Positions 1 through 8,959 of a DNA stretch of 24,683 nucleotides are shown here, piece by piece. The position numbers were made by a program, and so were the translations under genes. The stretch is taken from the NCBI GenBank assembly GCA_013054445.1, contig JAAMPI010000837.1, forward strand, positions 1 to 24,683, in the 5' to 3' direction. How positions within the stretch are numbered: the stretch's first letter is position 1; every line of letters begins with the position of its first letter. Below the pieces are notes generated by a model. It made no database searches. It saw nothing but the letters and a program-made list of their open reading frames with translations, and had not been told where the DNA came from. This stretch comes from Cudoniella acicularis (taxonomy: Eukaryota; Ascomycota; Leotiomycetes; Helotiales; Helotiaceae).

Positions 1-262
1 TCCTCGTCCGCTCCACCCCCTCAATTGAGGCAGAAATTCGCCCCGACTCAGCCCTCCTGCCATGGGCACCTACAACGCATCCCTCCGCGCCGCAGGGGCC
101 TCCAAATCTGGCGCCGAAGGTCTGCGAGCCCTCCAGTTTCTGTGCCTTATCTCTGGCAACCCTGTAATCAAGAAGCGTACTCTCGAAGTTCTCGGAAAGC
201 AGCTTGTTGCCATCCAAAGGGATCCTGTCATTCTCTGTAAGAATCTTGTGGTCGACTATCAT
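1..262 (-). CDS. Possible 5' part of an unidentified protein gene, cut by the window edge
   Basis: On the minus strand an ATG at 262 opens a frame that stays open for 87 codons to the window edge. I do not recognise the product. The start reads MIVDHKILTENDRIPL and the piece is hydrophilic, with many GAG, AAG, GAC and AAC codons, which is typical fungal coding usage. TATA-like sequence (ctatatagctatatag) lies about 110 bases upstream, at roughly 375-392, in the right place for a promoter. Two plus-strand frames are also open across the same bases, one from an ATG at 62 that ends in the same region, so the strand is a judgement from codon usage and the TATA position. No domain could be named. 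Confidence 0.35.
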   Translation of the reverse strand, partial: MIVDHKILTENDRIPLDGNKLLSENFESTLLDYRVARDKAQKLEGSQTFGARFGGPCGAEGCVVGAHGRRAESGRISASIEGVERTR

Positions 263-593
263 GGTATTTGTCACGACCCAGGAATCATGTGATAAGTCAT
301 ATGACTGGACTGGGGATCTTTGGACCAGGCCTTAGCGGAGAGCTCCCCGGTCCTACGCTCCATCACCACCACTACCTATATAGCTATATAGTTTTCCTAT
401 GATTGAGCTTCGTGCTCAACTCATATTCCAATATCATCACTTGATTAGGATAACGCTCTACCAGAACCTGCTTGACGCTTTCAAGGCTAAGTAAACCCCT
501 TCCACGTGACATCGAGATCTCACGTGATAACAGAACGTTACACAGTATCTCACCCCGTTGGAAGAGAGAGCAATTGTTAAGTTTTTGTTACAA
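263..593. other. Intergenic region between divergent genes
   Basis: This stretch separates the minus-strand partial gene from the plus-strand coiled-coil gene. It holds TATA-like repeats near 375-392 and two closely spaced CACGTG motifs, in ccacgtgac and tcacgtgat around 503-528. CACGTG is the core of bHLH and bZIP sites, but it recurs all over this window, including in repeats, so a regulatory role is only possible. I see no further gene. Confidence 0.3.
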
Positions 594-1627
594 ATGTCTG
601 ATCTTGGAAAACCTGCGCGAATAAAGTATATGAGAAGGCTCTGACAGAAGTCCAGACGCTTAATCGTCGTGTTAATGAATACTCTCAATCTGGGATCAGG
701 GCTGTACAAGACAAGGCGGTGAAAGTCTTGAGCGCCTTTGATGAGAAGAGAAGGAACATTGAATCAGAGATCAGGGACAAGGAGATTGAGTGCGTTCGAG
801 TGAATCACAATATCTACGAGACCAATGCTGGAATAGCAAGGACAGACAGCGCAAGGTATCGTAGCTCCGAAGGCAGGGATAATGCAGCAGTGGTAAGCCA
901 ACAATAGTCAGTTGCTGTTGGGAGTCAGAAAACCTCTCTAATCTATCATCTAGACATCGGTCCTCAGTTTCGGCGGAGCGATTGGACTTGGAGTAATCTC
1001 AATCTTTTGCCCTCCTGTTGCCTTCGCAGCAGGGGCAGCTGCTTTAGTTGGAACCGGAAGCACCGTCGCTGCCGTGTAAGTTTCCCAGGTCGATGGTGAA
1101 TCATGGGCACAAAGAATTTTGCAGATCCGTATTTTTCGCAGCTGACGATCTGCGATAGGAGCCTCAATGATGAGGTAAAAGAGCTTGACGAGGTGCGGAG
1201 CCAGCTATCGTCTCAGCTATCCGATCTTGAAAGCGAAATCAGGTCTCTCCGTGACAAGCTGCCCACACTTGAGCGTCAAAAAACAACCTTCATTGATTCT
1301 AGCACGTCGGTTAAAGCTCTGGAGAGCACATGTCTCGAGATGCGGCAAGGCGCAAACGCTTTCTCATCACTCCTACTGAAAGACCGCCAGCTTCTTTCGC
1401 ATGCACGCATGAGAACTGAAAAAATCGCATCTGACTTACGCAGTGTGGAGTACACATCTACGAGACGACAGATTACAAGCCGTCTCTCAGAGATTTTGCA
1501 GGATTTGGGCCAGGTTGGTGCGACGGGCATCGCAAATTCGAAGGCACTCCAGGAGACCGTCAGCGTTGTTCGCCGGATTGAATCGCAGACGCCGAAAATG
1601 CTAACGATATTGGAAAAAGCTACATAA
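594..1627 (+). CDS. Coiled-coil protein with central hydrophobic stretch, three exons, apparent 5' frameshift
   Basis: Exons read as about 602-892, 954-1075 and 1159-1627, stopping at TAA. Intron 1 (893-953) has a GTAAGC donor, a CTAAT branch-like site and a CTAG acceptor. Intron 2 (1076-1158) has GTAAGT, GCTGAC and GATAG, and the phases agree. The product is an amphipathic helical segment rich in E, R, K and Q, then about 40 residues of Gly/Ala/Val-rich hydrophobic sequence (TSVLSFGGAIGLGVISIF onward), then a long second coiled-coil region. This helix, hydrophobic hairpin, helix layout is seen in membrane-inserting alpha-helical proteins, including the ClyA/HBL-type fold, but I cannot assign a family. 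The exon 1 frame has no ATG after the stop at 599-601. The ATG at 594 is in another frame that stops at 642. Joining them needs a frame change near 627-634, or a missed upstream exon. Confidence 0.6.
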
Positions 1628-2423
1628 TATTTTATGAAAGCAAAGGAAGTGAGAATGGTATATCCTAGGAGACACCTAGTCCCACAAATGTAAAGAGAGA
1701 ATAAATTCGAAGGAAGATGAGGGGAGGCGCTCAATCTCAATGGTGCTTTTTGCTTGTATGGCAGGCCCATTTCACAGATCGCTGGGTAAGCTTGTTAGGC
1801 TTTCGCATAGTGAAGATCTGGGAAATAGTGGTTGCGGAGACCACGGAAATCCTGTTCCTTTAACTTGCAGTTTCTTTCCCACCTTCTTACGTCGTATTTT
1901 TCTCTATAATACAACAATTAAGTAAGATGCAGTATCTCAAGCGGGCCGACCTCCTATCTTATTAACCGGTTTATAGCCACAGAGAGTCACGGCTCGCCCA
2001 GTCGAACTCTTAGCAGGCCTGGCTACTGTTTAGCGAACTACGCCGTAACGTCTCGAAAACATGAAAGTCAGACCCTTTGTGCTTCTTATTCAAGAACACG
2101 AAAGGTTTGCACTTGGGCGAATGATGATATATGTTTCGTCAAACCGTAATCCCAACGATTAGCGATGTGACACAATAGTCGACGAAAGACTTCAAACGGA
2201 GTTCAATCCTAGCAGTAACTCGTCCTTCAGGACTTTTTTCTTCTCATCACCAATGCGAATTGATTATGCGGGGTAAAACGTAACCCCACCTCGTATTCAC
2301 TTCTTCCTCCCACTTCTTCCATAAATGCAGGAGATAAGCGAGAAAAATATATAAATATCACCGTTAGCCTAGAATTTAAGTTCAGTCCTCATCATATCCA
2401 GAAAGCAAATTAAAAGAATCAAG
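1628..2423. other. Intergenic region with a TATA box for the downstream gene
   Basis: No convincing gene is visible. An ORF of about 60 codons at 1,740-1,925 has no coding signature. Close to the next gene, aatatataaatat at about 2,346-2,358 is a good TATA-like element, roughly 70 bases before the ATG at 2,424. The leader is A-rich, ending aaagaatcaag before ATG, which is a favourable fungal start context. Confidence 0.4.
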
Positions 2424-2867
2424 ATGAAATTCGCTATCCAACTTTTTGCTATTGCATTCGCCTCCACAGGCGCCTTGGCTCAGACTAGCGCTCCATTCAC
2501 CTGCCCATCGAGAGACGATCCCATCGGAGGATGCTGTGATCTTTTCATTGATATTATGGGTCCTCAAGAAGGACTCGGCTGTAAGCCTCTATCCTTAAAT
2601 ATTCATATATTATCGCTTCTTGAGATACTTGGTCAAGCTGACAATGGACAATCAAGGTGTCGTTGACGAAGTTACCACCGAAATTTCCCCACGCCAGTAT
2701 AGATGTAGCACTATCAGTGGTCCTTCTAAGCCAGCTTGTTGTCATTATTACCCTATTGGTAGTGTAAGTTCCCTCTTCGTCTAAATTTCGTGAAAAAGGC
2801 CCTGCTAATTTAGTCATAGAACGATTCGTATTGCGTGCCTGCTATTATTTCTACGCTATCGATTTAG
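2424..2867 (+). CDS. Small secreted hydrophobin-like protein, copy 1
   Basis: Three exons, 2424-2580, 2657-2763 and 2820-2867, give a 103-residue protein. Intron 1 has GTAAGC, CTGAC and CAAG. Intron 2 has GTAAGT, GCTAAT and ATAG. The phases (1, then 0) close exactly on TAG. Residues 1-19 (MKFAIQLFAIAFASTGALA) are a clear signal peptide. The mature part has eight cysteines in the order C-CC-C-C-CC-C, with gaps of 9, 14, 15, 10 and 11. This is the hydrophobin arrangement, and the spacing is nearer class II than class I. Hydrophobins are secreted, coat hyphae and spores, and assemble at air-water or host surfaces. The gap lengths are not a perfect class II match, so this could be a divergent hydrophobin or another eight-cysteine secreted protein. 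A paralogue follows 657 bases downstream on the same strand. Confidence 0.8.
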
Positions 2868-3524
2868 GGCTTCGGAAAGTGACAAATGTCATAATACTCA
2901 CCATGCCGAGTTTCAGCTTAGCATATGACAAAACTTTTTGATTTCTTATTTGTATTAGTCTTAGGTTAGTGCTGTTGGTGGAGGATAAACTCTCGAGTTA
3001 CATTACAGTCGTTACAATTAGCCGTTAGACACTCCAAAAATGGATTTGCTAGTTCTCCTCAAAAGCCATTCTTCTTTTGTGATATCAAGAGACTTTAGAT
3101 TTGTGAAGCAGGAAATTCTGCGACTTCCTTCATGAGCTATCTCATAGCGCCAGCTTCCCTTTTGCCAGCATGTAAAATTGACACCAAAAGCTTGCACGAA
3201 AACCGACATTTAACTTTCATAAATGCATTAAAAAACTACTTAGATTTTAAAGCATCCCAAAACCTCGCTTTGTCTCGCTCTGTCGTAATTCCTAATTAGG
3301 GGGCTGGGCCGCTGGTCTGCATCGTTTCAGGGAAGAGGCCACAGGATCCCGACAATTCAGCCTATGTAAGAATCTCCGTTCTTGCTTCCTTAGGCAACGA
3401 GAAAGGCTAGCTTTTGTGTAAGCAAAGAAGCGGGTATAAGTCTAGTTCCATTCCCCGCGAAAAAGCTCTTAGGATATATTTGCATATAACAACAACCAAG
3501 CTATCTAAACACTTAACAAACAAA
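2868..3524. other. Intergenic region between the hydrophobin-like paralogues
   Basis: I see no gene here. Small open frames on both strands lack coding character. TATA-like sequence (ggatatatttgcatataac) at about 3,472-3,490 and an A/C-rich leader precede the second paralogue, resembling the leader of the first copy. This suggests the duplicated unit included its promoter. Confidence 0.35.
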
Positions 3525-3931
3525 ACGAAAGTGTCAGCTATCTACTCTTTATTTGTGTTAGCGGTTACTACTTTCTGCCAAGATCAAACATTTACTTGCG
3601 ATTGGGAGGATTTCCCGTTCGGAGGCTGTTGCGAAAGTTTCAACACCTATGGAAACGGCAGGGACTGTATTTTTCACCACGGCTTAGCATTTCTTAAGGA
3701 AAGTTGATGGATTTCTAGGTCAACGAGCGGAGGTCCTCGTTTCGGCTGCTAGCACATCATATAACTGCAGCTCTGAAAATGCTCTACTGGAGCCAGCTTG
3801 TTGCTTCCTTTTTGATGTTATTAATTGGGTAAGCCTACCTTTGAAATCATTAGGATACTAAGCTTATGGTGAACTAGAAGCGAGAGACCATAGTTTGTAC
3901 CTCTACAGTCTCGACCCCAGCCCGAAGTTGA
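3525..3931 (+). CDS. Small secreted hydrophobin-like protein, copy 2, ATG replaced by ACG
   Basis: Exons 3525-3666, 3719-3828 and 3878-3931 give 101 residues and stop at TGA. Intron positions and phases match copy 1. Intron 1 runs from GTATTT to TCTAG. Intron 2 has GTAAGC, a textbook TACTAAG branch and CTAG. The N-terminus is hydrophobic (KVSAIYSLFVLAVTTF) and fits a signal peptide. Eight cysteines again read C-CC-C-C-CC-C, with gaps of 9, 11, 15, 10 and 14, closer to class II hydrophobin spacing in the first half. The codon aligned with the ATG of copy 1 is ACG, in caaaACGAAAGTG, and no in-frame ATG exists upstream. Otherwise the frame is intact with no premature stop. It is either a recent start-loss pseudogene or uses a non-AUG start; ACG is a known weak initiator in fungi. 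Confidence 0.7.
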
Positions 3932-4126
3932 GGATTCGAGACTTGGTTGGGAAGTTTATTGCGTAGGATATCGGCCGTTCATTTCTGAGAGGTCTGATCC
4001 TTTACTTCATGCGTAGTTTCCCAGAAGATTTGATTTGTGGTATGCATCGAGTCATTCAGAACTAGCTAGGATTCCACTGTATTCTGAAGAGCAATCAGCC
4101 ATGTTCATGTGCCAAGCCTAGAGGTT
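3932..4126. other. Downstream region of the hydrophobin-like pair
   Basis: No coding or structural feature is visible in this short gap before the solo-LTR-like sequence. Base composition is ordinary and CA and TG sites are normal, so the RIP-affected block has not yet begun. Confidence 0.3.
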
Positions 4127-4131
4127 GAAAA

Positions 4132-4293
4132 TGTCACAGATCTGGTGCGTCAGTCACGTGTGGGGGCACGTGGTGGGCGTGGCCAGCTGGACCCGTATAT
4201 ATAGTGGAATAGCAGAATTGATTCCGATCAATTCTAGTGCCTTTTTGGCCCGCTGGCGCACTGGTAAAAGCTATTCTGACCGCTGCTGTCACA
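4132..4293 (+). repeat. Solo-LTR-like element, 162 bp, with 5-bp target duplication
   Basis: The sequence begins TGTCACAG and ends CTGTCACA, so it has the TG...CA ends of an LTR. It is flanked on both sides by GAAAA (4127-4131 and 4294-4298), a 5-bp direct repeat of the size made by LTR retrotransposon integrases. Inside are two CACGTG motifs and a promoter-like CCCGTATATATAGTGG at about 4,193-4,208. A short LTR left by recombination would look like this. With only 162 bp and a low-complexity duplication, chance remains possible. Overlapping open frames on both strands here (about 110 codons) are not supported as genes. Confidence 0.45.
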
Positions 4294-4586
4294 GAAAAGA
4301 TGCTTGTGTATCTCAGGTGCCTAACTCGTGTACATATCTTAGCCGGCATTACGATCTCGATGTTACGGTCCTGGCTGAAGGAACTCATGTGATGATAGTG
4401 GATTTGGTCGACTCCAGCTGGTCGGATGAATGGTATCATCAACACAAGCAATAGGAACACAGAGATCACCCGGAGGGCTCAATTAAGGGTAAATCAAGTA
4501 TATTATCAACTGTCCAGAATAAAAGATGAGGTCGTCGGGCCACATATCTAGACGAGCTTTAAAGCTGTTCGCCAAGGCTCACTGGC

Positions 4587-4610
4587 GCCGCTAGCGGCTC
4601 CTGCGGAGCC
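4587..4610. other. Overlapping GC-rich palindromes at the island's left edge
   Basis: gccgctagcggc (4587-4598) is a perfect 12-bp palindrome. It overlaps ggctcc-tgc-ggagcc (4596-4610), a perfect 6-bp stem with a 3-base loop. A weaker GC-rich inverted repeat, agctcgccctgcggggct, lies at about 4,653-4,670. Helitrons carry a short GC-rich hairpin just before a CTRR 3' end, and the Helitron to the right runs on the minus strand, so its 3' end would fall on this side. A CTAG follows the hairpin in minus orientation, but the exact terminus cannot be fixed. Confidence 0.4.
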
Positions 4611-4685
4611 TTCTAGCTCTGCCAGTAAGCCTATTGGCTCACGACGCTTCCAAGCTCGCCCTGCGGGGCTTAGACTATACTATGA

Positions 4686-4757
4686 GTCCGTAAATCACGT
4701 GATCTGTCCGTAAGCCACGTAAATCGTCCGTAAGTCACGTGAATTGTCCGTAAGCTT
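4686..4757. repeat. Tandem repeat, 20-bp period, with CACGTG-like cores
   Basis: The unit starts gtccgtaa and recurs at 4686, 4706, 4726 and 4746, exactly every 20 bases, for about 3.5 copies. The first and third units contain tcacgtga; the second reads ccacgtaa. Such regular clusters occur in transposon promoters and subterminal regions. It sits between the palindromes and the fully RIP-mutated block and still carries CA and TG sites. Confidence 0.75.
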
Positions 4758-4979
4758 AGTATTATAGACGCGACTTGAATAGCCATTATTAGTGAATAAA
4801 CAATAGCGTAGGTTAGTATTGTCTATAAGCTACTATATCTGTCCGCGGATTTCCCTTAATCTTTCTTTTCTTTTTCTCTTTAGCACTACTTCTAAATAAG
4901 TAAAGTAAGTTATATCTACTCTTTTAGCTCCTTTTTTTATAGACTAACTACTAATATTTACGGTCTATAGTATATCGCA

Positions 4980-6050
4980 ACTAACTACTACCGCTACCGC
5001 TACTACTACCTTTGCCGCCGCCGCCTTCACCGCCGCTACCTACGGTACAAGCCCTACTACTATACCTACTACACTAATTCTCCCGGCCCTGCCTCCCCTC
5101 CCTCCTCGACCTACCGCCGCTATAGCCTCTCTCGCTAGGCTAGTCCCGGTCCGTTCTACTGTCTTACGCCCCGGCCGTACTAGCACTACTACTAGGCCTA
5201 TAAACCTAGAGGTATTATTTAGCTAACTTGTTAGTTAAATCAATAACCCCGAGTATGCTTACTATACTCGCGGGTCTAGGGTATAGGTTACGTGTATGTT
5301 AGTAGCTAGCTTCTTTAGTAGAAGCTATACTAACTACTACTATAGTAGTAAAGAAGCTCGCTACTCTTTCTATAAATAATACTTTTAAATATCTCTTCTT
5401 AACTTTCAGACTATAACTAACCTTTACGGACTATAGGCGTCGCTACCCCTACCGCCCCTACTCGCCGCTCCTCTCGCCCCTCTCGCCCTTCTCGTCCGCT
5501 TCGGTAGGTCGCGCCTATCCGTCATATAGTTGACCGGGTCGCTCCCGGTAGAGTCTAAGTCGGTAAGTAATATTTAAATCCTTTACGGGCTATCCTAACC
5601 CTTTATAGTCGTCCCCTACCGCCGTACCCCTACCGCCCGCGCCCGTGCCCTCGCTCGGCTCTACTAAGAGCTAGCTAAGCTTTATACTAAGGAAGCCAAG
5701 GAGTTAGAGGAAGGAGAGAGGAGATTTTAAGATAGGCTAGAGAGTAAGGAGAAAGAAGAAGAAGAAGAAGAGGAGAAAGATAAAGAAGAAGAGGAGGAGG
5801 AGGAAGAGGAGAGAGGCTTAGCGGAGGCGAGCCCTAAGCTTTAAATCCTATTAAAGGTCTTTTAGATAGAGGTATATAATTAATTATAGGCTAGGAATAA
5901 AAAGCTATTACTTATAGAATAACTATCCCTATAAGTAAAGGTTAAAACGTAACTTATAGGTTATTATAGACGTCTAGAGCTGTTTATAGATTAGTACCTA
6001 GGCCGCTACTTACCTATTCTCGTCTATAAACTCCTAGTAGATCCTTAGAC
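4980..6050 (+). pseudogene. Degenerate plus-strand reading frame with Pro/Ala/Thr-rich part and acidic coiled coil
   Basis: I do not recognise this. In plus-strand frames interrupted mainly by TAA and TAG, as expected from RIP of CAA and CAG, the sequence reads as a Thr/Ala/Pro-rich segment (4,980-5,210), a gap, then ELAKLYTKEAKELEEGERR and a long Glu/Lys-rich helix (about 5,680-5,830), then a Leu/Gln-rich helical part. The acidic run comes from gaagaagaagaggag repeats. On the minus strand the same bases would be serine-rich and less protein-like. It lies tail to tail with the Helitron helicase. It could be an accessory Helitron gene, a captured gene or a gag-like gene of another element. Low-complexity DNA alone could also produce it. 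Confidence 0.35.
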
Positions 6051-6059
6051 CGTTTATAA

Positions 6060-8693
6060 GATAAATCTTATAATATTTTTAGCTAAACTATATTAATAGT
6101 CTTATTAGACTTAGATAATAGAAGTATATATAAACTATCTATAGATAATACCCTTAAGACTATAATATAAAACTAACTATAAGAGAAAACTAGTATCTAT
6201 AAATTAACTCTTATCTTCTTAAACAATTACTTTTATAACTTATTTATTATTATTATAAAGTAAAGACAAACTAAGAACTATTTATAAGTTAAGGTAAACG
6301 TTAGATCTTTTTCTTTAGACGAAAGCCTAATCTATAAGATTATCTATAACTACTTATTAAAGTCTTCTCTTATTAAACGACTCTTAATATAATACTTTTA
6401 TAAGTTTATAATTACTATATAAGACCTGTTATATAGACCCTTCTTTAGATAGAGGTTTTATAAGAATATTATAAATATACTAACTTTTAGCGTTAGCTTT
6501 AATAGAAAAAAAGAAGATAGATCGATATTTTATAAATACTTTATAAATAGTTCTTTAATATCTCTTTTCTTGTCTAGATCTATAGAGTCGATCGAATAAA
6601 ACGTCTATAAAGGACCGGAGAAAGAGCTAAAGATAATATAATTTAGTTTTATAACTAACTAATTTAGAGTAAAGAGAATAACTCGACCCTTAAAGGTAGT
6701 TAGATCTATTATAGACTATAAGAGTATTTTTAGAAGATAGATCTTATATATTAGGTCAAGAATGTCCTACGTTTATAAAATATATATAGAGAGTTCGATT
6801 AGGCTATAAAGCTTAAAAGTAAATAATAAGCTACTAATCTATTATATAAAGGCTTAATCTTAAAGACTAGTCGTGTTATAGACTTATATATTCGTCTATA
6901 AGTAGAGTCGATTAAGTCGAGGCTAGATAAACGACTGTTATAGGTATACCTTTACTATTTTAGCTTATAAGCCTTAAAGAATAACTAATAAGATCTAAAT
7001 AAAGTCGCCTCTAAAAAGGAATAGAACTTCCTTAAAAAGAAGCTCGTCTAAAACAGACTATAAGTCGATAAAGAAATAGTAGACGACCTTAAAACAGTAT
7101 TTATATTATATAAGTACTTCGTCTTAGATAATTAGGTTATCCTTATATAGCTCGGCTACAAGTAGACTTAACTTTAAAATCAAGCTTATAGACGTCTTGT
7201 TTAGGTTAATAGGAATCTTAAACTACGAGTATAAGGTCTGTTTGTTAGGTAGAAGAAGGGCTATAATCCTAGTCGAGGTAATATAGAAAACTCTCTTCTT
7301 TTAGCTATAAAAGTAATAGTAGAGCGTCTAGTAAAGAAAGGTCTTCCCTATCCCCCTTAAACCTTAGAGATAGAAGTAGGCTATTTATAGATCGTCTATA
7401 ACTCGTTATATAATCGTCTAGAAATATACTTCCTAATCGACGTTTAACTAGCCTTATATATTATCTATAATCTATTAACTAATTACTTAATTATCTTATT
7501 AGATAATAGATTCTTTAATATTAGACTAATTAAAAATATTTTTAGGTAAGGAGATGTCTATAAAGGACCGTTACTAATCTATAAGGCCTTAAGTAATTAA
7601 CTATAGCCTATAATTATAGTATAGGTTAGCGAGAGCTAAGGGGAAAGAGACGGGTATAATCGAGAGCTAGTACTAGAGATTATCGTAAAAGGACTCGTAA
7701 TAGCGGTTCTAGATCTCTAAAAGGTCTATAATTAGCTACTAGCAGAGGCCTATTAGAAAGAGCGTTCGTAAACTACGCCTAAGAGTAAAGAGAATCGCCT
7801 TGTTAAAATAGTAATACTACTCGTAATCGTCTTTAGCTAGGCTACGAGTAATATAGGCCGCTTAGTATATAGGATAACGGATACTATCCGTAAAGTAGAG
7901 CTCGTTAAAGGACCGTAGACTCTAGATAGTCGTAAGAAGGAGCTATAGATAATATCGCTTACTTAAAACAAGATTATAGTAATATATATAGCTGATCGTT
8001 ATACCTTTTAACCGTTAACGTCTCTTCTATATATAGGTCTTAGGTTTCTATATAAAGTAGGCTAAAAACTCCGAGTAGACATACTTACGGCTATTCATAA
8101 ACTACTTATTATAAAGAAAGAAGGCTATAAGCTTCGAACGGGTCCTTTTAGCCTTCTCCGCTAGCTATAAGGCCGTAAGGTCGTCTATAAAGTAGACCGT
8201 ATACTACCCTTATAAGTAAACCGGTAAGTGTTTTATAGGCGGCTATTCCTAATATATTAAGAACTTAAAGATACGCTAGAACGTCTCGATAGGGCTAATA
8301 TATCGACCGGAAACGCAACAGGTAATCTTATTATCTATAGAGCTTACTATAGCCGTTATACGGTCTAACCCCTTATATATATACTTATAGATATACTTTA
8401 TAGCCTATACTATCACGTATACCTCGACGTTTATATAATAGCAGTACTTCTATAAGAGGAATAGGTTATACGAAACGACCTAGCGGTTATTATAGACGAC
8501 TGTCTCGTTCGGGAAGCTAGGTTTACGGACCGTAAACGTGTCCTCGTTATCGCGCCGGCGGTACTTAGGATAACGGTCTTTATATACTACCGTTATAGGC
8601 GAGAACTCTTTAGAGAAGTTCTTCTAACAATATAATAGACTAGTAGGGAACCTACGAGCTATATATAGAGCCTTAGAATAGTCGTCCCTATAT
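6060..8693 (-). pseudogene. Helitron Rep/Pif1-type helicase, RIP-degraded, N-terminal half missing
   Basis: Reading the minus strand through stops gives a colinear match to fungal and plant Helitron helicases. In order: YPKYRRRD and a YINVEV...AIKYISKYIYKG segment (about 8,580-8,360, end of the Helitron N domain), GRYISPIETF with LPVYLQGQYTVYF (about 8,310-8,190), ERYYLQLLLTTI (about 7,910-7,940), a Walker A loop GLRGIGKTFLY at 7,331-7,363 (family GPGGTGKT), a Walker B DE near 7,118-7,125, GDFIQILLVI (family GGDFRQILPV), INKLQRQ (family INKSQGQ) and VFSYSQFYIIVLRVLSIDS near the C-terminus (family VFSHGQLYVALSR). The protein would act in rolling-circle transposition. Dozens of TAA and TAG stops replace CAA, CAG and TGG codons. 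The Rep (HUH) part is absent because the sequence is cut at 8,693 by the LTR-like repeat. Confidence 0.85.
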
Positions 8694-8959
8694 TGTTACA
8701 GCTCTGCAAAGGCACTAGGGCCCTGACGTCACGTGGGACGTATTTGCAAGAAGATGCTGTATTAACGAAGAAACTAAGCTGAGGAGAGAAGAAGGAGAGG
8801 TGGCCCTGAAGGGGCCTTATATACAGGAGGTGAGTACTGGCAAGCGAGGTCACGTGATAAGGGGTTAGGGGGACGTGTCGCAGCCTCCTGTCGCATATAG
8901 CGCCACACTGTCTGAGTCTCACTAGTCACAGGACTGTGCGTTGCACTAGGTCTGTGACA
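8694..8959 (+). repeat. LTR-like sequence, copy 1 of an inverted pair
   Basis: It starts TGTTACAG and ends CTGTGACA, matching inverted ends with TG and CA termini. It contains a TATA-like ccttatatacagg around 8,815-8,828 and several CACGTGA or CACGTGG motifs. About 235 bp, from the TGTTACAG end inward, match the reverse complement of 15,357-15,591 at high identity (roughly nine bases in ten by eye). CA and TG sites are intact, unlike the block on its left. The left flank is Helitron (tatat) and the right flank (cagac) is NMA111 sequence, so there is no matching target duplication. The copy therefore sits at a rearranged junction and is not a simple solo-LTR insertion. A terminal inverted repeat of a large DNA element is the alternative. 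Confidence 0.7.

Larger units (their letters stand above)
4770..8693 (-). mobile_element. RIP-saturated Helitron-bearing block
   Basis: Across this block CA and TG dinucleotides are almost gone and TA is hugely over-represented, while CG, CC and CT persist. By hand I find only about a dozen CA or TG in 6,001-7,200, where chance would give well over a hundred. This is the mark of repeat-induced point mutation, which changes CpA to TpA on either strand of duplicated DNA. The minus strand carries Helitron helicase homology from the right edge to about 6,060. The remaining 1.3 kb to the left is either the Helitron's 3' part or another repeat. The right edge is cut abruptly by an LTR-like sequence at 8,694. 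Confidence 0.8.

Noticed and set aside
1276..1770. 164-codon minus-strand open frame
   Set aside because: Antisense to the third exon of the coiled-coil gene, whose splice sites and phases agree on the plus strand.
4125..4469. Overlapping 109- and 111-codon frames on both strands
   Set aside because: They cover the solo-LTR-like sequence and flank, oppose each other, and show no family resemblance.
5755..5820. GAA/GAG run as a simple microsatellite only
   Set aside because: It reads in frame with surrounding helical sequence on the plus strand, so it was kept as part of a possible decayed coding region, at low confidence.
6200..7600. Plus-strand protein-like stretches such as LVKKGLPYPP near 7,330-7,365
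   Set aside because: The minus strand of the same bases is the helicase Walker A region, so the plus reading is a shadow.
8659..8922. 87-codon minus-strand frame
   Set aside because: It lies inside the LTR-like repeat; a related frame in copy 2 (15,207-15,506) only reflects the shared repeat.
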